Positions 1-5,826 of a stretch of 12,786 bases of DNA are shown here, one piece after another. The notes beneath the pieces are model-generated. The model saw only the letters and a list, made by a program, of their open reading frames with translations, made no database searches and was not told the origin of the DNA. Source of the stretch: Candidatus Auribacterota bacterium (lineage in GTDB: Bacteria > Auribacterota > UBA6266). The first letter of the stretch is position 1; the number at the start of each line of letters is the position of its first letter. The stretch spans positions 1-12,786 of the forward strand of contig JAFGBE010000105.1 in NCBI GenBank assembly GCA_016933315.1. Reading direction: 5' to 3'. The translations under genes were made by a program, and so were the position numbers.

Positions 1-282
1 GGAATAGCATATGTTTATGATAAAGAAAAAGTTTTCAGGGAAAGATGTAATTTAAAAATGGTCAGCCTGGAAAAATGCGCGGAAGAAGATAAGGCGCTGA
101 TTTATAATCTTATTCATAACCACTCTAAATATACAGGAAGCAGTATAGCTTCCGGAATAATCGAAAGTTTCAATGAGAAGCTGGCTGATTTTGTCAAAGT
201 TATTCCTCTCGAATACAAAAAAATACTCGAATCACGGGATGTTGAGGAAAAGATCGGGTTAACGGAGGTTTCGGATGGCTGA
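1..282 (+). CDS. gltB: Glutamate synthase large subunit, C-terminal end (partial, 5' cut by window)
   Basis: The frame is open from base 1 and encodes 93 residues before TGA at 280-282. It reads GIAYVYDKEKVFRERCNLKM and continues with an acidic stretch, then YTGS and FVKVIPLEYKKIL. This is the typical end of the GltB beta-helix (GXGXG) domain, where 'G-AYV-D', 'RCN-MV-LE', 'H--YTGS' and 'FVKV-P--YK--L' are conserved. The first ATG in this frame (58) falls inside that conserved block, so it is not a gene start. GltB carries the glutaminase and FMN/3Fe-4S synthase sites that make two glutamates from glutamine and 2-oxoglutarate; none of those catalytic parts lies in the window. The last 8 bases overlap the gltD start (ATGGCTGA), which indicates translational coupling of the two subunits. 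The assignment rests on the tail alone but is strongly supported by gltD next to it. Confidence 0.88.
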   Translation, partial: GIAYVYDKEKVFRERCNLKMVSLEKCAEEDKALIYNLIHNHSKYTGSSIASGIIESFNEKLADFVKVIPLEYKKILESRDVEEKIGLTEVSDG

Positions 283-1711
283 TCCCAGAGGTTTCTTGAA
301 AGTCAAGAGGACAGCCTCGGAATGCAGGCCTGTCTGTGAAAGGATTAGGGATTATAAGGATGTTATAACATTAAGAAGTCCTGAAAAATCCATTGAACAG
401 GCTTCAAGATGCATGGATTGCGGAACCCCATTCTGCAACTGGGGCTGTCCCATAGGAAATTATATACCTGAATGGAACGATTATCTGTTCTCAGGATTGG
501 GGGAGAAGGCGTTCGAGCTTCTTAACTCCACCAATATAATGCCTGAGGTGACAGGGAGAATATGCCCGGCTTTATGCGAGTATGCGTGTGTTCTCGGGAT
601 AAATGACGACCCCGTTACGATAAGGGAAAACGAACTTTCCATAATTGAAGAAGCGTTTTCGCGCGGGCTGGTTGTTCCCCGGCCGCCGCAAAAAAGAACG
701 GGAAAGAAAGTAGCTGTCATAGGTTCAGGCCCCGCCGGGCTCTCCTGCGCGGCAAACCTCAACCGGATGGGCTATGATGTAACTGTTTTCGAGAAGGATT
801 CAAAAATCGGCGGAATATTAAGGTATGGAATTCCGGATTTTAAGCTTGAGAAACATATCCTGGACCGGAGGGTGGGTATTTTTGAAAAGGAAGGGATCTC
901 TTTCAGGACAAACGTTGAAGTCGGCAAAAAATACGGGACGCAAAAAATGCTGAAAGAATTCGATGCTCTCTGCCTGTGTCTGGGTTCAAGAGTGCCCCGG
1001 GATCTTGATATCAAAGGCAGGAATTTTAAAGGGATATATTTTGCGATGGATTATCTGTGCCAGCAGAACAGGATGCTCTCCGGCGAAAGGCCAACCGGAG
1101 ATGTAATTGACGCCAAAGGAAAAAAAGTTGTCGTGATAGGCGGGGGAGATACGGGGTCCGATTGTGTGGGCACGGCAAACCGGCAGGGCGCGTCCTGCGT
1201 GGTGCAGATAGAAGTTATGCCTAAACCTGACGAGTGCAGGAGCGATAGGCATCCGTGGCCTTTATACCCCTTGATATTGAAAACTTCTTCCAGCCACGAA
1301 GAAGGAGGGGAGAGGAACTGGAGTATATTGACAAAGGAATTTCGCGGCGGCAGAAATCGGGTTAAGGGCATATCCTGCGTCAGGGTTGAATTTTCCGAGA
1401 CCGAGAACAACCAATGCCCTGTTATGAAAGAGGTCAAAGGCAGTGAATTTGAAATTGAGGCTGAACTGGTGATTCTTGCTGTCGGGTTTGTTCATGTGGA
1501 GCATAGGGGAATTGTAGCCGATTTAAAACTTGATAAAGATAAAAGGGGCAATATAAAGACAGACGGGAATTATATGACTTCCGTTGAAAGTGTTTTTGCC
1601 GCCGGAGATTCACGCAGGGGTCAGTCTTTGGTTGTGTGGGCTTTTGACGAAGGGCGGAAAGCGGCTCAATCCATACATAATTATTTAGCCGGAGATAAAA
1701 GACAGAAATAG
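275..1711 (+). CDS. gltD: Glutamate synthase [NADPH] small (beta) subunit
   Basis: A 478-residue protein with the usual length and layout of GltD, the FAD/NAD(P)H-binding subunit that passes electrons from NAD(P)H through 4Fe-4S clusters to GltB. The N-terminal adrenodoxin-reductase-like Fe-S domain has Cys46, Cys49, Cys54 and Cys58 (CMDCGTPFCNWGCP) and a second group at Cys97, Cys101 and Cys105. The FAD dinucleotide fold starts at about residue 145 with VIGSGPAG, followed by GGILRYGIPDFKL. The NAD(P)H fold has VIGGGDTGSDC at 287-297. The C-terminal FAD-contacting segment FAAGDSRRGQSLVVWA (441-456) is intact. ATG 275 overlaps the gltB stop by 8 bases and has GGAGG (263-267) upstream within gltB, so this start is favoured. 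The product completes ammonium assimilation through the GS-GOGAT route. No clear terminator follows, and the next gene begins 107 bases later on the same strand. Confidence 0.96.
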   Translation: MADPRGFLKVKRTASECRPVCERIRDYKDVITLRSPEKSIEQASRCMDCGTPFCNWGCPIGNYIPEWNDYLFSGLGEKAFELLNSTNIMPEVTGRICPALCEYACVLGINDDPVTIRENELSIIEEAFSRGLVVPRPPQKRTGKKVAVIGSGPAGLSCAANLNRMGYDVTVFEKDSKIGGILRYGIPDFKLEKHILDRRVGIFEKEGISFRTNVEVGKKYGTQKMLKEFDALCLCLGSRVPRDLDIKGRNFKGIYFAMDYLCQQNRMLSGERPTGDVIDAKGKKVVVIGGGDTGSDCVGTANRQGASCVVQIEVMPKPDECRSDRHPWPLYPLILKTSSSHEEGGERNWSILTKEFRGGRNRVKGISCVRVEFSETENNQCPVMKEVKGSEFEIEAELVILAVGFVHVEHRGIVADLKLDKDKRGNIKTDGNYMTSVESVFAAGDSRRGQSLVVWAFDEGRKAAQSIHNYLAGDKRQK

Positions 1712-1818
1712 CAAAGGGAAGAAATTGAAACTTAACGGCTGTTATGGACAAGGATGTTTTGAAATGATAAGATTTGGTGTAAATCCAATTTACGGGAACT
1801 AACGGGAAATGAGGTAGC
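1712..1818 (+). other. gltD to GAF-ANTAR intergenic spacer (107 bp)
   Basis: No terminator with a T-tract is visible, so read-through from gltBD into the regulator is plausible. The spacer has one short perfect hairpin (GTAAAT, loop CCA, ATTTAC at 1779-1793). It also holds one ACAAGGATGT word (1748-1757) that resembles a single ANTAR hexaloop with only a weak G-U-containing stem. No convincing promoter was seen. The regulator's Shine-Dalgarno is GAGG at about 1811-1814. Confidence 0.5.
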
Positions 1819-2538
1819 ATGCCTTCGGGAAAGAAATCATATGAAGATCAGCTTGAAGCGTTGTTTAAGATAAGCAAGGCTATCGCGTCGGATAACTATC
1901 TTGAAGACATACTGAAGCTTATCGTCGCCGTAACGGCCCAGGTGATGAACTCCATGATCTGCTCCCTTCTTCTTATAGATGAGAAGAAACAGGAGTTTGT
2001 CGTCAGAGCATCGCAGAGCGTAAGCGAGGAATATAATAAAAAACCGCCCTTAAAAATAACCGAGGGCATCGCGGGGAAAGCCGTTAAGGAAAAGAAACCG
2101 ATTGTAGTAAAAGACCTTATGGAAGCAAAAGACTATAAATACAGGGAGATAGCGGAAAAGGAAGGGCTTAAATCGCTGTTATGCGTGCCTCTTATAGTCA
2201 AGGATAAGGTTATCGGCGTTATAAATTGCTATACTCCTGTGAAACACGAATTTACATACGGGGAAATGAATATATTGAAAAGTATCGCCCATCAGGCTGC
2301 TGTTGCAATTGAAAACACCGAATTGATGGTCAAGACGAGAGTTATCCAGGAAGAACTTGAGGCGCGAAAGAAGACAGAGAAGGCAAAAGGTATTTTAATG
2401 CAGGAGGAGGGGCTGAAGGAACAGGAAGCGTACAGCAGAATCCAGAAATTTGCCATGGATAACAGGAAAACGATGAGGGAAATATCAGAAGCCATCATCC
2501 TTTCCTATGAGATGAGAAAAAACCGCAGCACTAAATGA
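1819..2538 (+). CDS. GAF-ANTAR domain RNA-binding transcription antiterminator
   Basis: A 239-residue protein with two recognisable domains. Residues about 12-167 are a GAF domain: a long N-terminal helix, LLLIDEKKQEFVVRAS, then GIAGKAVKEKKPIVVKDL, then the 'SLLCVPL-VKDKVIGVIN' strand pair and the closing helix HQAAVAIENTEL. Residues about 170-188 form a charged helical linker. Residues about 176-233 are an ANTAR domain with the signature AKGILM (189-194) and the following helix around EAYSRIQKFAMDNRKTMREIS. ANTAR proteins such as NasR, EutV and AmiR bind paired hexaloop hairpins in nascent mRNA and prevent terminator formation. Here the input module is GAF, not the receiver or nitrate-sensing domain of those examples, so a small ligand or redox signal is likely, but the ligand cannot be read from the sequence. 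The position after gltBD and a matching dual-hairpin leader before gdhA in this window suggest control of glutamate synthesis. Confidence 0.9.
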   Translation: MPSGKKSYEDQLEALFKISKAIASDNYLEDILKLIVAVTAQVMNSMICSLLLIDEKKQEFVVRASQSVSEEYNKKPPLKITEGIAGKAVKEKKPIVVKDLMEAKDYKYREIAEKEGLKSLLCVPLIVKDKVIGVINCYTPVKHEFTYGEMNILKSIAHQAAVAIENTELMVKTRVIQEELEARKKTEKAKGILMQEEGLKEQEAYSRIQKFAMDNRKTMREISEAIILSYEMRKNRSTK

Positions 2539-2574
2539 ATAAAAAGACCTTCAAAAATTTTAGTTATTAATGGG

Positions 2575-2705
2575 AAAGACAGAGAACAAACAAGTATCTC
2601 TCGCTCATTCTCGTCCCGCCAAAGGCGGGACTCCGAGGCTGTCACTGAGATAAAAACTCAGCTCCCGAATCCGTTTGAAACACTTGCTTGTTCTCTTCTG
2701 TCCTT
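2575..2705. repeat. MITE-like or structured inverted-repeat element between converging genes
   Basis: The left end AAAGACAGAGAACAAACAAG (from 2575) matches the reverse complement of the right end at 2682-2705 (ACTTGCTTG...CTGTCCTT), with two extra bases on the right and about two substitutions. Inside is a perfect 8-bp hairpin (GTCCCGCC, AAA, GGCGGGAC at 2613-2631) whose stem is prolonged by CTC/GAG across a bulge. A second hairpin follows (CTGAG/CTCAG at 2645-2661). The whole 131 bp therefore forms one long stem with two internal hairpins. It codes for nothing, and I see no target-site duplication. It may be a non-autonomous mobile repeat, a dispersed intergenic repeat or a bidirectional transcription stop for the two converging units. 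No other copy lies in this window, so dispersal is unproven. Confidence 0.55.
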
Positions 2706-2721
2706 CGTGCATTTCTCATAT

Positions 2722-3357
2722 TTATTTAAACACTTCCCCCGTTTCTTTTGACCACAGGAGCAGATCGAGTTCAGCCAGAGGGATGCCGGCTTTTTTTGAA
2801 AAAGCCTTAAGCTTTTTTTCCATAAGAAGATATTGTCTTTTCGTTATTGATTTCGGCACGGACCGTATTATCTTTAATCTGGCCATGTTTTTCAGGATGT
2901 GCACGTCAAGTATCGCGAGTTCGTCGCCGTAGCCGATGTTCCTCAGGAAATGGCTTGCCTCCTTGTACCCTATGCCTTTTATGTTTTTTACGAGAAAGTC
3001 CCTTGTTTGCGAGATTTTTGAATAGCTCGTTTCGGAATCGAGGGGGGGGAGAAAACTCCGCGCAAAACATTCCCTCGCCGCTATGATGAACCTGCTCTTA
3101 TTATTATGGAACCTTACCCCGGCTTTCTTCAGGGCGCGGCTTACCTGCGCATGGGTCCCGGTCTCAAGCAAATTTCCTTTTTCGAGAAGGGATATAGCTT
3201 TTGCGCTTGCCTTCGCTTTTGACTGAGGCGTGCACAGACAGAAACAGAGCTCCGCGAAAATTTTATCTATGGATTTTTCCCGCAGAGCCCTGAATTCAGA
3301 CAGCCTTTGCTGAATAGCCGTTTTCCTTAAGCTGTAAAGGTCTAATAGTTCTCGCAT
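2722..3357 (-). CDS. ogg: 8-oxoguanine DNA glycosylase / AP lyase, Ogg2 (archaeal) type
   Basis: A 211-residue helix-hairpin-helix GPD glycosylase of the Ogg2 family, which removes 8-oxoguanine and cleaves the abasic site. The family blocks are clear: ELCFCLCTPQSKA (36-48), VRFHNNKSRFI (81-91), NIKGIGYKEASHFLRNIG (125-142) and LAILDVHIL (147-155), with a C-terminal GIPLAELDLLLW. Lys132 in the hairpin motif is the probable Schiff-base residue and Asp151 the conserved aspartate. An ATG at 3399 would add 14 residues, but that extension lies entirely within rubrerythrin codons and has no counterpart in the family. ATG 3357 gives the usual length and starts directly with MRELLDLYS. The gene overlaps the rubrerythrin end by 16 bases, so it is the last gene of the Rrf2-headed stress operon. 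Ogg2 is mostly archaeal but occurs in some anaerobic bacteria, and its presence here fits repair of oxidised guanine after oxygen exposure. Confidence 0.9.
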   Translation of the reverse strand: MRELLDLYSLRKTAIQQRLSEFRALREKSIDKIFAELCFCLCTPQSKAKASAKAISLLEKGNLLETGTHAQVSRALKKAGVRFHNNKSRFIIAARECFARSFLPPLDSETSYSKISQTRDFLVKNIKGIGYKEASHFLRNIGYGDELAILDVHILKNMARLKIIRSVPKSITKRQYLLMEKKLKAFSKKAGIPLAELDLLLWSKETGEVFK

Positions 3358-3941
3358 TGGAGCTCGAAATAATCCCTCGGATGCAGACATGTAGGGCATT
3401 TTTCAGGCGCCTCGGCCCCTTCATGAATATATCCGCAGTTCCTGCATTTCCATTTTGCCGTTTTTTCTTTTTTAAAGACCCTGCCGTTTTCTATATTTGC
3501 GGCCAGTTTGAGATATCTTCTTTCATGCGCCACTTCGACCTCCGCGATTTTCCTGAACTGCGCCGCTATCTCCGGGAAGCCTTCCTCATCCGCTGTCTTT
3601 GCGGCATCGGGATATAATTTCGTATGCTCTTCGTTTTCTCCCGCCGCCGCCGCTTTGAGGTTGTCAAGTGTGTTTCCCAGCTCAACCGGGTACTCCGCAT
3701 CGACTTTTGCCGTTACAGGTTTGCTGCAGGCCCCCAGCCCGTCTACAAGAAGCTTGAAAAACCTTTTTGCATGTTCCTTCTCGTTATCGGCTGTTTCCTG
3801 GAAGATGGCTTCTATCTGCTTGTATCCGTCTTTTTTTGCTGCGGAAGCGTAATAAGTGTAGCGGTTTCTCGCCTGGGATTCTCCCGCAAATGAAGCTATC
3901 AGGTTTTTTTCGGTTTTGGTTCCTTTCAGATTCCTAGCCAT
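3342..3941 (-). CDS. rbr: Rubrerythrin (peroxide-reducing diiron protein)
   Basis: A 199-residue two-domain rubrerythrin. The N-terminal ferritin-like four-helix bundle supplies the diiron ligands Glu21 (in FAGESQARNRY), Glu54 and His57 (NEKEH), Glu102 and Glu105 (GENEEH), and Glu136 with His139 (EVAHERRY). The C-terminal rubredoxin-like FeS4 site is formed by Cys166, Cys169, Cys182 and Cys185 (CRNCGY and CPTC). In anaerobes this cytosolic enzyme reduces hydrogen peroxide to water with electrons from rubredoxin, which the upstream hrb gene supplies. The start ATG 3941 overlaps the fprA stop by 8 bases (ATGGCTAG) and has a strong AGGAGG ribosome-binding site lying inside the fprA coding end. 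All key residues are present and the length is typical. Confidence 0.97.
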   Translation of the reverse strand: MARNLKGTKTEKNLIASFAGESQARNRYTYYASAAKKDGYKQIEAIFQETADNEKEHAKRFFKLLVDGLGACSKPVTAKVDAEYPVELGNTLDNLKAAAAGENEEHTKLYPDAAKTADEEGFPEIAAQFRKIAEVEVAHERRYLKLAANIENGRVFKKEKTAKWKCRNCGYIHEGAEAPEKCPTCLHPRDYFELQCENY

Positions 3942-5109
3942 GGTTGCCTCCTATTTGTTTTTGGATTTCATCCGTTATTTGTTTAAGTTTCTGTTTGTCC
4001 GGTATGTATTGTGTTTTTACGCCGCCCAGCAGGTTCAGCCCCATTTCTTTAAAAGTGTTTTCAATTATTCCTATGCTTTGTCCTCCCCATCCGAATGAAC
4101 CGAATGCAAGGGCTGTCCGGTTCCTGGGGGCAAGGCCCCTGAGGTAAGTCAGAAAAGCGCTTACCGTCGGCAGAATATTGTTGTTTAAGGTAGGGGAGCC
4201 GAGGCAGATATATTTTGAAGTTATTATATCGGTCATGATGTCCGATATATGGGTTAGTTTAAGGTTGTATATCCTGCAGCTGATATTCTTGTTCTCAAAA
4301 GCGTCTCTTACGGCATAAGCTATTTTTTCTGTTGATTCCCACATGGTGTCATATACTATAGTGCATTTTTCCTCAGTTTTGTTGCCTGCCCATTTGACAT
4401 ATTCATTCAGGATTTCAGGAATGTGTTTTGTCCATATTATTCCATGGCTCGGAGCAATCATGTTGATTTTAAAAGGTTTTAAAGCTTCCAGCACATTTTG
4501 CACTTGGGAACCGTACGGAAGGACAATATTCGCGTAATATTTTTTTGCCTCTTCTATTAATATATCAAGAGGATATTCGGTGTCAATGCGCTCGGAAGAG
4601 GCTATATGCTGTCCGAAAGCGTCATTGGAGAAGACCAGGGCGTCTTTCTCGGAGTAAGTTGCCATGTTGTCCGGCCAGTGGACCATCTGCTCCATTATAA
4701 AAGACAGCTCTCGCGTCCCTATATTTATTTTGTCGCCTGTTTTGACTGTTTTGAAGTTCCATTGTTTCCCGTAATGCGCTTTGAGCCCTTTTTCACCCGG
4801 CGAGGAGGCGATCAGTGTTGCGTCAGGTATAAGTTCCATAAGGCGGGGCAGGCAACCGGAATGGTCCATCTCGACATGGTTTGAAACAACATAATTTATT
4901 TTTTTCGGGTCGATTACATCCGATATCCTGCTTAGCATCTCGTCATACATATAGTGTTTTACTGTATCTATCAGGACGATCTTCTCATCTATTATCAGGT
5001 AAGAGTTGTAAGTGGAGCCGCGCTGGGTCATATAACCGTGGAAATTCCTTAAGTTCCAGTCGATTCCGCCGACCCAGTATATGTTTTCTTTGATTTTCAC
5101 CGCTTTCAT
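3934..5109 (-). CDS. fprA: Type A flavoprotein FprA (flavodiiron O2/NO reductase)
   Basis: A 391-residue two-domain flavodiiron protein. The metallo-beta-lactamase-like domain (1 to about 245) carries the diiron ligands His78, Glu80, Asp82 and His83 in NHVEMDHSG, His144 in MVHWPD, Asp163 in SNDAFG and His222 in PSHG. The flavodoxin domain (about 248-388) has the FMN phosphate loop YDTMWEST and the later loops GSPTLNN and GSFGWGG. Family members reduce dioxygen to water or NO to nitrous oxide in the cytoplasm, taking electrons from rubredoxin or, as in Moorella, from the Hrb flavorubredoxin partner. That partner is encoded immediately upstream: the hrb stop TAA abuts this ATG with no intervening base, so translation is almost certainly coupled. 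Length and ligands are complete. Confidence 0.96.
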   Translation of the reverse strand: MKAVKIKENIYWVGGIDWNLRNFHGYMTQRGSTYNSYLIIDEKIVLIDTVKHYMYDEMLSRISDVIDPKKINYVVSNHVEMDHSGCLPRLMELIPDATLIASSPGEKGLKAHYGKQWNFKTVKTGDKINIGTRELSFIMEQMVHWPDNMATYSEKDALVFSNDAFGQHIASSERIDTEYPLDILIEEAKKYYANIVLPYGSQVQNVLEALKPFKINMIAPSHGIIWTKHIPEILNEYVKWAGNKTEEKCTIVYDTMWESTEKIAYAVRDAFENKNISCRIYNLKLTHISDIMTDIITSKYICLGSPTLNNNILPTVSAFLTYLRGLAPRNRTALAFGSFGWGGQSIGIIENTFKEMGLNLLGGVKTQYIPDKQKLKQITDEIQKQIGGNHG

Positions 5110-5271
5110 TTAAGAGGCCTCTTCGAATTGGTCTTTCCCGACGCCGCATACGGGGCATGTCCAGTCTTCGGGGATATCCTCAAAACTTGTTCCGGGATTG
5201 ACGCCGTGTTCGGGATCGCCTTTTGCCGGGTCATATATGTAACCGCATACCGTGCATTTGTATTTTTTCAT
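5110..5271 (-). CDS. Possible internal-start product: free 53-residue rubredoxin within hrb
   Basis: Met182 of hrb (ATG at 5271-5269) is preceded on the coding strand by AAAGGAG (5283-5277) and a 5-base spacer, a textbook ribosome-binding site. The product would begin MKKYKCTVCGYIYDP and run 53 residues to the shared stop, the exact size and boundaries of ordinary stand-alone rubredoxins (about 52-54 residues). The Shine-Dalgarno bases encode Lys178-Gly179-Val180 of the interdomain linker, where sequence is otherwise free to vary. An alternative is that the site is a relic of a former separate rubredoxin gene that fused with the upstream flavin reductase. Whether it is used cannot be told from sequence. 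A free rubredoxin would suit rubrerythrin, which needs one and has no other donor in this operon. Confidence 0.5.
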   Translation of the reverse strand: MKKYKCTVCGYIYDPAKGDPEHGVNPGTSFEDIPEDWTCPVCGVGKDQFEEAS

Positions 5272-5814
5272 CTGAACTCCTTTCGTATCGGCTGGGTTCT
5301 TGTTTTCATCGAGGTAAGTAGGCGCGTTCTTTGAGGTTTTCCCGCCTTTTATCTCGTGGTAATAGGCATAGGTGAGGGGCTTGCCTGCCGACAGCATATC
5401 GGCATTTATTATTTTTGCGATAAAAAATGTGTAGTGCATTATGCTGATTCTTTGCTGTGTTTCACACTCAAAGTAAGAAAGGCAGTTCTCGGTTACAACA
5501 GGGATGCCGGTTTTCTCTGAGATAAAATGTTCCGTATCCGAGAATTTGTCAATATCCCTGCCCGACCTGAAGCCGAATTTTCCTATAAATTTAAGGGGAG
5601 CGCTGTCTTCGAGGACAGAAACGGAAAACCCGCCGGTATTTGAAATCATACTGCAGGTCAGGTTTGCCGTGTTAAGGCAAATACCCAGGATTGGCGGATT
5701 ATTCACCAACTGGCCGCCGACATTGGCGATTTGCCCGTTCAGCTTTTCCCCGTCTTTCACGGAAACGATATACATGCCGTACGAAAGGCTGCAGAGCGCT
5801 TCTTTTGTTTTCAT
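5110..5814 (-). CDS. hrb: High-molecular-weight rubredoxin: flavin reductase domain fused to rubredoxin
   Basis: A 234-residue fusion. Residues 1 to about 158 are an FMN-binding flavin-reductase-like domain (start EALCSLSYGMYIVSV, then NVGGQLVNNPPILGICLN, with SVSVL and the closing LTYAYYHEIKGG). A linker of about 25 residues leads to a complete rubredoxin, residues 182-234, with Cys187, Cys190, Cys220 and Cys223 in KCTVCGYIYDP and WTCPVCGVGKDQFE. In Moorella the homologous Hrb transfers electrons from NADH to FprA, giving an NO and O2 reductase pair, and the same hrb-fprA order is seen here. The start ATG 5814 has AGGGG upstream with about 9 bases of spacing and lies 12 bases after hcp. The linker encodes a near-perfect Shine-Dalgarno in front of Met182, so a free rubredoxin may also be made from this gene. 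Confidence 0.93.
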   Translation of the reverse strand: MKTKEALCSLSYGMYIVSVKDGEKLNGQIANVGGQLVNNPPILGICLNTANLTCSMISNTGGFSVSVLEDSAPLKFIGKFGFRSGRDIDKFSDTEHFISEKTGIPVVTENCLSYFECETQQRISIMHYTFFIAKIINADMLSAGKPLTYAYYHEIKGGKTSKNAPTYLDENKNPADTKGVQMKKYKCTVCGYIYDPAKGDPEHGVNPGTSFEDIPEDWTCPVCGVGKDQFEEAS

Positions 5815-5826
5815 ATCGGTAAACCC

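Noticed and set aside
58..282. A separate 74-residue small gene starting at ATG 58
   Set aside because: The frame is open to base 1, and the residues before and after this Met match the conserved end of GltB, so it is the tail of gltB.
1745..1760. A second ANTAR site upstream of the GAF-ANTAR gene (loop AAGGAT, A1 and G4)
   Set aside because: The stem is only about four pairs with two G-U pairs, there is no partner hairpin within the usual distance, and no terminator overlaps it.
1774..1793. Two alternative mini-hairpins (TTGG/CCAA and GTAAAT/ATTTAC) as a riboswitch before the regulator
   Set aside because: The stems are 4-6 bp, with no terminator or sequestered ribosome-binding site linked to them; in AT-rich spacer this can arise by chance.
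2613..2631. The 8-bp GC-rich hairpin as an ordinary intrinsic terminator
   Set aside because: No T-tract follows it on either strand; it is better described as part of the larger inverted-repeat element.
3358..3399. A longer start (ATG 3399) for the DNA glycosylase
   Set aside because: The extra 14 residues are encoded entirely within the rubrerythrin rubredoxin region and have no family counterpart; ATG 3357 gives the normal N-terminus.
3508..3852. 114-residue plus-strand frame over rubrerythrin
   Set aside because: It is low-complexity and Ser/Ala-rich, antisense to a gene with all catalytic residues, and has no support of its own.
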